Source: Variovorax flavidus
Lineage (GTDB): Bacteria > Pseudomonadota > Gammaproteobacteria > Burkholderiales > Burkholderiaceae_C
Direction: 5' to 3'
Length of the DNA: 64,000 bases
Assembly: GCF_030317145.1 (NCBI RefSeq)
Contig: NZ_JASZYE010000001.1
Coordinates: 124,001 to 188,000, forward strand
Made by a program: the position numbers and the translations under genes. Below, one piece after another: positions 35,908 through 42,818 of the stretch. The notes beneath the pieces were generated by a model. That model ran no database searches and was not told where the DNA came from. It worked only from the letters and a program-made list of their open reading frames with translations. Every line of letters starts with the position of its first letter. Position 1 is the first letter of the stretch.

Positions 35908-36779
35908 TCACTTCGACTTCGAACTACACGCAACTCGCGGGCCGCGAGATCCACTGGATGGATTGGGGCCCTCGCGAAGGCCCGGTGGTCATCGCCTGGC
36001 ACGGCCTGGCGCGCACCGGCCGCGACATGGATGAGCTTGCGGTGCATTTCGCCGGGCGAGGCTTCCGGGTGATCTGCCCCGACACCATCGGCCGCGGGCT
36101 GAGCCAGTGGAGCCCGGTGCCGGACGAGGAGTACCAACTGTCCTTCTACGCACGCATCGCGGCGGCGCTGTGCGACGACCTGCAGCTCACGCGCGTGCAC
36201 TGGGTCGGCACGTCGATGGGCGGTGCGATCGGGCTGGTCTGTGCCGGCGGACTGGTCGAGCCGGCGATGAAAGGCCGTATCGCCAGCCTCGTGCTCAACG
36301 ACACCGCGCCACAGATCGCCGCCGCCGCCGTCGAGCGCATCCGCTCTTATGCAGGGCAGCCGCCGGCCTTCGACACAGTCGTCGAACTCGAGGCCTTCTT
36401 CCGCACCGTCTACAAGCCCTATGGCTGGCTCAGCAATGCGCAATGGCGGCGGTTGACCGAGACATCGACGCGGCGCCTGCCCGACGGCCGCGTGACGCCG
36501 CACTACGACCCGGCGATGGTGCGGCAGTTCACTGCGCATCCCGACGACTATCTGCTGTGGTCGCACTTCGACGCGGTGGAGGTGCCCTTGCTGTGCCTGC
36601 GCGGCGTCGAGTCCGACCTTGTGCTGCCCGGGACCCTGGACGAGATGCGCCGCCGCGGCCCCGGGGCAAAGGGCCGGCTGCAGATCATCGAGGTGCCGGG
36701 CTGCGGCCATGCGCCGGCGCTCAACGTTCCTGCGCACCTGGACCCGATCGAGGCCTTTGTTCGCGCCGCCGGCACGTGA
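35904..36779 (+). CDS. Alpha/beta hydrolase linked to PHB locus
   Basis: A 291-residue soluble hydrolase with no signal peptide. The nucleophile elbow GTSMGG lies near residues 101-106, preceded by the oxyanion region WHGLARTGRDMDEL, with an acidic residue in RGVESDL and the catalytic His in GCGHAPAL near 272. The start is GTG, overlapping the transporter stop (GTGA). Position suggests it cleaves imported 3-hydroxybutyrate dimers or oligomers; other ester substrates are equally possible from sequence alone. Confidence 0.85.
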   Translation: MITSTSNYTQLAGREIHWMDWGPREGPVVIAWHGLARTGRDMDELAVHFAGRGFRVICPDTIGRGLSQWSPVPDEEYQLSFYARIAAALCDDLQLTRVHWVGTSMGGAIGLVCAGGLVEPAMKGRIASLVLNDTAPQIAAAAVERIRSYAGQPPAFDTVVELEAFFRTVYKPYGWLSNAQWRRLTETSTRRLPDGRVTPHYDPAMVRQFTAHPDDYLLWSHFDAVEVPLLCLRGVESDLVLPGTLDEMRRRGPGAKGRLQIIEVPGCGHAPALNVPAHLDPIEAFVRAAGT

Positions 36780-36830
36780 TGGATGGCGGCACGACAATCG
36801 GGCCGCCCATTCAACACGGAGTCAAGCAAC

Positions 36831-37337
36831 ATGGCGCTCTCGTTCTACGACATCTCGGTCCCGGTGTTCATCCGCGGACTCGGCCAGCTTTCCCACGTTC
36901 TGGACAAGGGGCTTGCGCACGCGCAGTCGGCCGGCATCGATCCGGTCGAGTTCGTCAATGCACGCCTGGCGCCGGACATGTTCACCCTGGCGGGGCAGGT
37001 GCAGAGCGCGAGCGATGCGTCCAAGCTGGGCACGGCGCGCATCGCCGGCATTGCGGCGCCCAGCTTTCCCGACACCGAGACGACCTACGCCGAACTGCAG
37101 GACCGTGTCGCGAAGACCATCGACTATCTCAACAGCGTCGACCGCGCGCTGATCGATGGCGCCGAGGGCCGTGAGGTCACGATGAAGGTTCGCGGTGCCG
37201 AACTGAAGTTCACCGCGCAGCGCTACCTGCTGCAGTTCGCGTTGCCGAACTTCTTCTTCCACGTCACCACGGCGTACGACGTGCTGCGGCACAGCGGCGT
37301 GCCGCTCAGCAAGCTCGACTACCTCGGTCGCTACTGA
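36831..37337 (+). CDS. DUF1993-type protein
   Basis: A 168-residue soluble protein opening with SFYDISVPVFIRGLGQLSHVLDKG and ending with FFFHVTTAYDVLRHSGVPLSKLDYLGRY, the ends typical of DUF1993 proteins, which belong to the DinB-like four-helix group. Histidines at FFFHVTTAYDVLRHSG could bind metal. Its function is unknown. It is 51 bp after the hydrolase gene and may end the PHB transcript; it is convergent with hemH. Confidence 0.85.
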   Translation: MALSFYDISVPVFIRGLGQLSHVLDKGLAHAQSAGIDPVEFVNARLAPDMFTLAGQVQSASDASKLGTARIAGIAAPSFPDTETTYAELQDRVAKTIDYLNSVDRALIDGAEGREVTMKVRGAELKFTAQRYLLQFALPNFFFHVTTAYDVLRHSGVPLSKLDYLGRY

Positions 37338-37353
37338 TCGCGCCGCAGGCGCT

Positions 37354-38385
37354 TCAGGCCTGTCGGGTGGGCCAGCCGCCGAGGTGGCGGTCCGCGATGC
37401 CTGCCAGCGCAGTGATCCATGGGGCGCTGTCGTTCAGGCAGGGGATGTAGTGGAATTCCTTGCCGCCTGCGCCGAGGAAGGCGTCGCGGCCTTCCATTGC
37501 GATTTCCTCCAGCGTTTCCAGGCAATCCGCCGGAAAGCCCGGACACATCACGTCGACCCTGGAGACGCCCGCCGCGCCGAGTTCGTGCAGCGTGGGCTCG
37601 GTGTACGGTTCCAGCCATTTGGCGCGGCCGAAGCGTGACTGGAAGGTGACCCGGTACTGCGCCGGCGTGAGCTGAAAGCTGTCCGCAAGCAGTCGCGCGG
37701 TCGCGATGCATTGCGCCTGGTAGGGATCGCCGAGCCTGATGTTGCGTTCGGGAATGCCGTGGAAGCTCATCACCAGCTGGTCGGGGCGCCCGTTCTGCTG
37801 CCAGTGGCGCGCAACGCTTTGCGCCAAGGCATCGATGTAGAGCGGATCGTCGTGATAACTGTTGACGAAGCGGAATTCGGGCACGCGGCGCACGCGCGCG
37901 CTCCAGGCATTGACGGCATCGATCACGCTCGCCGTGGTGGTGGCCGAGTACTGCGGATACGCCTGGAGGACGAGCACGCGCGTGACGCCTTCGGCCTTGA
38001 ACTCGTCCAGCCGCGAGGCAATCGACGGATTGCCGTAGCGCATCGCATCGCGCACGGTCACGCGATGGCCTTTCTCGCCGAGCCAGCCTGCCAGCAGCGT
38101 CGCCTGCTTCTTCGTCCAGACCTTGAGCGGGGAGCCTTCGGGCATCCAGATGCTGGCGTACTTGGCGGCCGACCTGGAGGGCCGTGTGCGCAGGATGATG
38201 CCGTGCAGGATCAGCGCCCACAGCGCGCGCGGAATCTCGACCACGCGGGGGTCGCCGAGAAAGTCGGCGAGGTAGGGGCGGACGGCGCTCGCGGTCGGCT
38301 CGTCAGGCGATCCCAGATTGCACCAGAGCACGGCAGTGCGTTCCTGGGCGTTGTCGCCGGCAGGCGGTTCAGGTCGAAAAGGCAT
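37354..38385 (-). CDS. hemH: Ferrochelatase
   Basis: A 343-residue ferrochelatase: NLGSPDEPTASAVRPYL at the N-terminus, SFHGIPERNIRLGDPY near residues 193-208 with the metal-handling His, and FQSRFGRAKWLEPYT near 238-252. It inserts iron into protoporphyrin IX, the last step of heme synthesis, at the inner membrane. The ATG at 38385 is used although the frame is open far upstream. Its start is 15 bp from the divergent HAD gene. Confidence 0.95.
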   Translation of the reverse strand: MPFRPEPPAGDNAQERTAVLWCNLGSPDEPTASAVRPYLADFLGDPRVVEIPRALWALILHGIILRTRPSRSAAKYASIWMPEGSPLKVWTKKQATLLAGWLGEKGHRVTVRDAMRYGNPSIASRLDEFKAEGVTRVLVLQAYPQYSATTTASVIDAVNAWSARVRRVPEFRFVNSYHDDPLYIDALAQSVARHWQQNGRPDQLVMSFHGIPERNIRLGDPYQAQCIATARLLADSFQLTPAQYRVTFQSRFGRAKWLEPYTEPTLHELGAAGVSRVDVMCPGFPADCLETLEEIAMEGRDAFLGAGGKEFHYIPCLNDSAPWITALAGIADRHLGGWPTRQA

Positions 38386-38400
38386 GCGATATTCTCGGTC

Positions 38401-39126
38401 ATGCCCTCCGCGACCTCTGATTCCATGACCCTCGACGTGAAGCGCATTGCCGCGATTTCGCTGGACCTCGACGACACGCTCTGGCCGATCTGGCCGACCA
38501 TCGAACGCGCAGAACGCGTCCTTCATGAGTGGCTCGTGCGCGAGGCGCCCAAGACGGCCAGCCTGCTGGTCACGCCCGGCATGCTGCGCGAGTTGCGCGA
38601 AGCCACCGCCAAGGAGCGCTCCGATCTTGCGCACGACCTGAGCGCGCTGCGGCGCGAGTCGATCCGCACCGCGCTGCGTCGCGCGGGCGAAGACCCGGCG
38701 CTGGCCGACCCGGCGTTCGATGCCTTCTTTGCCGAGCGGCAACGTGTGACGCTCTACGACGACGTCCTGCCCGCGCTGCGGTGGCTGAGCGAGCGCTATC
38801 CGCTGGTGGCGATCTCCAATGGCAACGCAGACCTGAAGCTCACCGGCGTGAGCCGCTGGTTCCGCAGCGGTTTCAATGCGCGCGAATTCGGCAGCGGCAA
38901 GCCGCACGCGCCGATCTTCCGGGCGGCCGCGGCGTCGGTCGGCCTGCTTCCGAAGGACGTGCTGCATGTCGGCGATGACGCCGTGCTGGACGTGGTGGGC
39001 GCGCTCGATGCCGGCATGCAGGCCGCCTGGCTGGTCCGCGATGAGCGTCCGTGGGAACACGGCGCGCGGCCGCAGTTGATCGTGCCGAACCTGCACGCGC
39101 TGTGCATGGCGCTGGAGTCCGCGTAG
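38401..39126 (+). CDS. HAD-family phosphatase
   Basis: A 241-residue haloacid-dehalogenase-type hydrolase. Motif I DLDDTLWP lies near residues 22-29, motif II VAISNGN near 137, motif III Lys in GSGKPHAP near 162-169 and motif IV HVGDDAVLDVVGA near 187-199, with a helical cap between I and II. It probably dephosphorylates a small metabolite. ATG at 38401 is used; another in-frame ATG at 38425 is possible. It is divergent from hemH with only 15 bp between, so promoters overlap the coding ends. Confidence 0.9.
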   Translation: MPSATSDSMTLDVKRIAAISLDLDDTLWPIWPTIERAERVLHEWLVREAPKTASLLVTPGMLRELREATAKERSDLAHDLSALRRESIRTALRRAGEDPALADPAFDAFFAERQRVTLYDDVLPALRWLSERYPLVAISNGNADLKLTGVSRWFRSGFNAREFGSGKPHAPIFRAAAASVGLLPKDVLHVGDDAVLDVVGALDAGMQAAWLVRDERPWEHGARPQLIVPNLHALCMALESA

Positions 39127-39138
39127 GCCGCGGATTCG

Positions 39139-39678
39139 TCAACGTGAGTTCATGATGGCGCGGGCCACCGCGTCGCTCACGGTCGACTGGATGTTGAAGT
39201 TCTTGAGCATTCCCGCCGCGTTGCTGGACGCATTGATGACGGTCTGATTCACGATGCGCTGGTTGTCCAGCGTGTTCTGGATCACGGTGCCGTAGTTCGC
39301 GCCACCTTGCTGCGCCTGGACGGTGTTGCCCGGCCCGTTCTGCACCAGGTTCAGGCTCGACAGCTGCTTGTCGAGCTGCGCCGCCTGCACCGGGGTCAGG
39401 TTGTTGATCTGGCCGAAGTCCAGCGTGGTCTGCGTCACGAGGTTGCCGTTGATGTAGACGGCCCGCGTGATCCCGAAGCTCACCAGCAGGCCGTTGCCCG
39501 GGTCGAAGCCGCCGCGCATCTGGTCGAGCGTGTGGCCGCTGACCGCCATCCACACCTCCTCGTGGCGCGGTACGGGATCGGGTTCGCCGGCTTGCACCTG
39601 GGACAGGGCGCTACCCGCGAGCGCGCAGAGGCAGAGCCCCAGCCCAAGGCGCGCGGACGGGAAGTGCCTGGCATGCAT
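39139..39678 (-). CDS. Secreted amyloid-locus protein with RGG motif (FapE-like position)
   Basis: A 179-residue protein with a signal peptide (cleavage near GSALS-QV). LDQMRGG near residue 56 resembles a double-glycine processing site, followed by a Val/Ile/Asn/Gln-rich C-terminal half with VIQNTLDNQRIVNQTVINAS. That style is shared with the other two secreted proteins of the locus and resembles amyloid-forming repeats. It overlaps the C39 peptidase gene by one base (TGATG). It is last in the leftward operon; the exact role is unknown. Confidence 0.7.
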   Translation of the reverse strand: MHARHFPSARLGLGLCLCALAGSALSQVQAGEPDPVPRHEEVWMAVSGHTLDQMRGGFDPGNGLLVSFGITRAVYINGNLVTQTTLDFGQINNLTPVQAAQLDKQLSSLNLVQNGPGNTVQAQQGGANYGTVIQNTLDNQRIVNQTVINASSNAAGMLKNFNIQSTVSDAVARAIMNSR

Positions 39679-40358
39679 CAGAAGTCTCCCGGCCCCAGCT
39701 TCGGCATGGTGATGTCGCCCATGCTCGATCGGCCGACGCCACGCCCCAACGGCGCACGGGGTGCGACGCGCCAGTCGGCGGCCACGTTGAACTTCGCCTT
39801 GTCGACGTGGCTGTGGATGACGAAGAGCAGGCCGTTCTTCCAGCTCTCGTCGAAGACCTTGCGCGACACGGCGCGCGTGCCCTGTGCGGGATCGCCGATG
39901 AGTACACGGTCTTCCTGCACGCCCTTGACCACGACGAAGTGGTGGTAGCCGTTCGAATTGATCAGAACGATAGCGGGGATGCGCGCCTGGTTGAGCTTTT
40001 CGAGCGGCTGCTCGAACCCGTCGGCCTTGAAGCCGTGTGCCTCCAGGTAACGCTTCATGTCGAGCAGCGAGAAGCCTTCCTTGTGGATCTTCGCCTGGTC
40101 GCCGTTCTCGTACATCTCCTTGAACACGGCCTCTTCGGTGACCGGGTAGTCGTAATGGTGGGTGAGCAGCGTGGCGACGGCGGCCGAGCCGCAACTGAAA
40201 TCGTATTTCTGGATCAGGGTGCGCCCCATGCGAGCCTGTTTCAGGCTGGTGATGGGCAAAGTCACGTCCATCCCGCCCAGGCCGGGCAGATAAGCCTGCT
40301 GGGCAGGCACGGCGACGGCCGCAGTCAGCAGTGCGAAGGAGAGCAGCATGCCCCGCAT
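39678..40358 (-). CDS. C39-family cysteine peptidase (FapD-like)
   Basis: A 226-residue protein with an N-terminal signal-like segment. The catalytic Cys56 lies in QKYDFSCGSA, His140 in YHHFVVVKG and Asp156 in IGDPAQG, completing the C39 triad. C39 peptidases cut after Gly-Gly in leader peptides; a lone periplasmic C39 peptidase (FapD) is encoded in Pseudomonas fap amyloid operons. Here it lies between two small secreted proteins that both carry L-x3-R-G-G. No ABC transporter domain is fused. Confidence 0.88.
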   Translation of the reverse strand: MRGMLLSFALLTAAVAVPAQQAYLPGLGGMDVTLPITSLKQARMGRTLIQKYDFSCGSAAVATLLTHHYDYPVTEEAVFKEMYENGDQAKIHKEGFSLLDMKRYLEAHGFKADGFEQPLEKLNQARIPAIVLINSNGYHHFVVVKGVQEDRVLIGDPAQGTRAVSRKVFDESWKNGLLFVIHSHVDKAKFNVAADWRVAPRAPLGRGVGRSSMGDITMPKLGPGDF

Positions 40359-40368
40359 GGCGCTCTCC

Positions 40369-40740
40369 TCAGTTCATCTGCAGATGAAGGATCACTGCGT
40401 TCTGTATCAGTACATTCGCGCCGGAGTTCTGGATCACGACCGGCAGCCCATTCATGTTGGAAAACGAGCCTGAACTGATGGTGTTGTCGCCAGTGGTGAC
40501 ACGGTTGGCCGAGTTGTTGGCCGTGGTGCCGTTCAGCGTCATTTCGTTGCTGACCTGGTCGGCGCCGCCGCGATAGCGGGCGAGCTTCTCGGAATCGACC
40601 GGTATGGCGGCAAATGCCACGTCCTGATCGCTCCCGGCCGATGTCTCGCCAGTCGCCGGAGCGCCTTGCGCCGCAACCGCAACCGGCAACAGCATCCCCA
40701 GGGCCGCGCAGGCGGACCCGACGAGGGTGATGAATTTCAT
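40369..40740 (-). CDS. Small secreted protein with RGG motif, amyloid locus
   Basis: A 123-residue protein with a signal peptide (cleavage near VAVAA-QG). LARYRGG near residue 58 again resembles a Gly-Gly processing site. The C-terminal part is rich in Asn, Ser and Gly and ends in VVIQNSGANVLIQNAVIL, related to the QNSG...LVQQSV end of the large protein at 40838. It could be a nucleator or minor fibre subunit. It lies 97 bp after that gene, beyond a strong hairpin. Confidence 0.75.
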   Translation of the reverse strand: MKFITLVGSACAALGMLLPVAVAAQGAPATGETSAGSDQDVAFAAIPVDSEKLARYRGGADQVSNEMTLNGTTANNSANRVTTGDNTISSGSFSNMNGLPVVIQNSGANVLIQNAVILHLQMN

Positions 40741-40783
40741 GGCGTCTCCCTATGGCCTGCTGTGAGGGACAAGCCGACGTTCG

Positions 40784-40814
40784 CCGTGCAGCCCGACCGG
40801 ATCGGGCTGCACGG
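40784..40814. promoter_or_regulatory. Perfect 13-bp hairpin downstream of fibre gene
   Basis: CCGTGCAGCCCGA and TCGGGCTGCACGG pair perfectly around a five-base loop. There is no T run, so full termination is unlikely. It lies between the large fibre-like gene and the rest of the leftward operon, a place where a structure can raise the level of the first message over the later ones. Confidence 0.7.
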
Positions 40815-40837
40815 CGTTCATCGGTCTTCGCGATCGA

Positions 40838-42253
40838 TCAGCGTCCCACGGACAGGTTGGCCTGCACGTTCACGCTTTGCTGTACCAGGGAAGCGATGCC
40901 GCTGTTCTGGTTCGCGAGCATGATGCCGGCCGCCGACTGCCCAACACTCGTCATGCTGTTGGACATGTTGAACGTGCCTGCGTTGACCGTGTTGGTCCCG
41001 CCTGCGCCGCCCGTGCCGCCCGCGCCAGCACCACCGGTTCCGCCTTGAGCCGTGTTGGTTCCGCCGGTACCTGCGCCGCCTGCGCCGCCAGTGCCGCCGC
41101 CACCGTCACCGCCTGAGCCAGCAGTGTTGCTGCCGTTGCTCGCGCCTCCGTTGGTCGCGCTGCCGTTGGTGCCCGAGCCACCGGCTCCGCCGGTTCCGGC
41201 GCCTGCCGTGTGCGAACCGCCGGCTCCGCCCGTGCTGGTGCCGCCTGCGCCGCCCGCTCCACCGGCTCCACCGGTGCCGCCTGCGCCGCCAGCCGCACCT
41301 GCGCCTGCCGTGTTGGTGCCGCCCGCACCGCTGCCACCGCCTGCGCCGCCGGTGTTCGATCCACCTGCGCCACCCGCGGCGCCTGCGCCACTGGTGTTGC
41401 TGCCGCCCGTGCCGGCACCGCCGCCTGCGCCTGCCGTATTGGTACCGCCGCCGCCGCCGGCATTGCCGGTATTGCCGCCCGTACCGCCAGCGCCGGCATT
41501 CGCATTGCCGGTTCCGCCGCCGCCGCCGCCGCCGGCGCCATTGGCATTGCCGGTATCGCCACCACGGCCGGATGTGCCGGAGTTGGCATTCCCGGTGTTG
41601 CCGCCGTAGCCGCCCGTGCCGCCGCCAGCGCCCGTTGCCGCCGCGCCGCCGGCCTGGCCATTCGCGGTTGCATTGCCGCCACCCGCGCCGCCATTCGAAT
41701 TGCCGCCGTTGCCGGTGCCGCCGTAGCCTGCGGTCGCGCTGCCGTTCGTGGCGCTGCCATTGGTCGCATTGCCATTGGAAGCGCTGCCGCCCGAGCCACC
41801 CACTGCCGCCGCGCCGGTGCCACCTGCCGCGCCGTTGCCGGTGCCCGAGGCGGTGCCGCCCAAGCCCCTGCCACCGCGGCCGCCGTAGCCTGCGCCGCCC
41901 GCAGCCGAGCCTGTGTTGTAGGCCTGGTTGCCGATGCCGCCGACGGCGTTGCCCGTCACGCTTCCATTCAGATTGCTGCTCGCCGTTGCGGTCGTCTGAT
42001 TGAAGTTGAAGGCGTTGTCGAATGTTCCGGTGGAACCGTTGTTCAGCGCTGCAGAACGTGCGGCCGTGGCGGTTGCCGCGCCGGATTCCTTGTTCGTGCT
42101 GCTGTCGGTTGTCGTGCTGCTATCGGTGGTGGTGTTTGTATTGGTGTTGGTATCCGCGCCGGCGCCCGATGGTCCCGCAGTCTGCTGGGCGAACACCGCA
42201 CCACTGAACCCGAAAGCAAGCGCAATGGCCGAAGCCAGAAGTGTTTGTCTCAT
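40838..42253 (-). CDS. Gly/Ala/Asn-rich secreted fibre-like protein (amyloid candidate)
   Basis: A 471-residue secreted protein. A signal peptide (MRQTLLASAIALAFGFSGAVFA-QQ) is followed by a Thr/Asn/Ser stretch and an N-terminal folded-looking unit (GTFDNAFNFNQTTATASSNLNG). A low-complexity core of about 310 residues is built from short G-G-A/T/N units. A C-terminal motif, GTFNMSNSMTSVGQSAAG, runs into NQNSGIASLVQQSVNVQANL. The repeating N/Q and G pattern and the neighbours suggest a FapC-like functional amyloid subunit; classic FapC repeats are not clearly present. A sigma-54 promoter lies 66 bp upstream. Confidence 0.75.
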   Translation of the reverse strand: MRQTLLASAIALAFGFSGAVFAQQTAGPSGAGADTNTNTNTTTDSSTTTDSSTNKESGAATATAARSAALNNGSTGTFDNAFNFNQTTATASSNLNGSVTGNAVGGIGNQAYNTGSAAGGAGYGGRGGRGLGGTASGTGNGAAGGTGAAAVGGSGGSASNGNATNGSATNGSATAGYGGTGNGGNSNGGAGGGNATANGQAGGAAATGAGGGTGGYGGNTGNANSGTSGRGGDTGNANGAGGGGGGGTGNANAGAGGTGGNTGNAGGGGGTNTAGAGGGAGTGGSNTSGAGAAGGAGGSNTGGAGGGSGAGGTNTAGAGAAGGAGGTGGAGGAGGAGGTSTGGAGGSHTAGAGTGGAGGSGTNGSATNGGASNGSNTAGSGGDGGGGTGGAGGAGTGGTNTAQGGTGGAGAGGTGGAGGTNTVNAGTFNMSNSMTSVGQSAAGIMLANQNSGIASLVQQSVNVQANLSVGR

Positions 42254-42318
42254 GAACCCTCCAGAAAAGTTGAACAAGCTTGGTAGTGACGTGCGTCGCC
42301 GCAAATCAGGGGCGCCTG

Positions 42319-42334
42319 TGCAACTTCGGTGCCA
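42319..42334 (-). promoter_or_regulatory. Sigma-54 (−24/−12) promoter of fibre operon
   Basis: On the minus strand TGGCACCGAAGTTGCA fits TGGCACG-N4-TTGCA with one change at the last base of the −24 block. GG and GC are correctly spaced. Predicted start is about 55 bases before the ATG of the fibre-like gene. A sigma-54 activator is encoded in the divergent operon. Confidence 0.78.
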
Positions 42335-42456
42335 CCAACTTACTGCTTGTTTCCTGCACCGCTTTCTCCATTGGGGCGGCGTTCCACATGACAGTTTCGT
42401 GAATGCGTGCCCTCGCTTTTTTCGAGGGGTGCGGGCGGGGATTCGAGGCTCGCAGT

Positions 42457-42472
42457 GTCACAGTTCGGTGAC
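42457..42472. promoter_or_regulatory. Inverted repeat, candidate activator site
   Basis: GTCAC-N6-GTGAC. It lies about 130 bp upstream of the leftward −24 box and about 180 bp upstream of the rightward candidate, a workable position for one enhancer to serve both. The related TGACAG occurs again at 42390 and 42572. Confidence 0.4.
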
Positions 42473-42646
42473 GCCGGACCCGACCTGCATCCGCCTTGCC
42501 AGTGAGGCCGGGCCTCCGCGACTTGCGCGGCGAATGACGCCGAAAGTTTCCCTTTCTGTCTCGGGCGCGTGACAGTCGATTTCGCCGAAGTAAGGCGTTG
42601 CACGTAGGCCGAACGGTATAGCGATGAGGCGGGGTCTTGCCTCGGG

Positions 42647-42662
42647 TGGCACGTCCCTTTCG
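42647..42662 (+). promoter_or_regulatory. Weak candidate sigma-54 promoter toward barrel gene
   Basis: TGGCACGTCCCTTTCG has a perfect −24 block but TTTC where TTGC is expected at −12, so the important G is lost. It lies 157 bp before the ATG at 42819. It could be a weak promoter, or another type may be used. Confidence 0.35.
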
Positions 42663-42818
42663 ACGTGCGTCGGGACCGAACTGCCACACCTCTGAGACAC
42701 CCGGCCGGTGTGGACTATCGACTTACCTTTAATTGCAACTTCTGGCTTGGCACTGTTACAGGAATGAGATTAGTCTGGCGCCCGACACCTCGCGGGAAAA
42801 ACCATAAAGAGGGGACAA

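Larger units (their letters stand above)
42254..42818. other. 565-bp divergent control region of amyloid locus
   Basis: No gene is evident here. It separates the leftward fibre operon from the rightward barrel/activator operon. It holds a sigma-54 promoter facing left (42319-42334), a weaker one facing right (42647-42662), an inverted repeat (42457-42472) and two copies of GACGTGCGTCG (42288 and 42662). Short in-frame readings here lack coding character. Confidence 0.6.

Noticed and set aside
40950..41950. CRISPR array or tandem DNA repeat
   Set aside because: The periodicity comes from Gly/Ala/Asn codons. There are no constant repeats separated by unique spacers and no cas genes.
41052..42286. 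Long plus-strand open frames rich in Pro/Ala across the fibre gene
   Set aside because: They mirror the Gly-rich repeat of the minus-strand gene. They lack ribosome sites, signal sequences and any sensible domain, while the minus frame has a signal peptide and promoter.
42727..42760. TTGGCACTGTTACAGG as a sigma-54 promoter for the barrel gene
   Set aside because: The −24 block is good but GC is missing at the required −12 position (GG is found).
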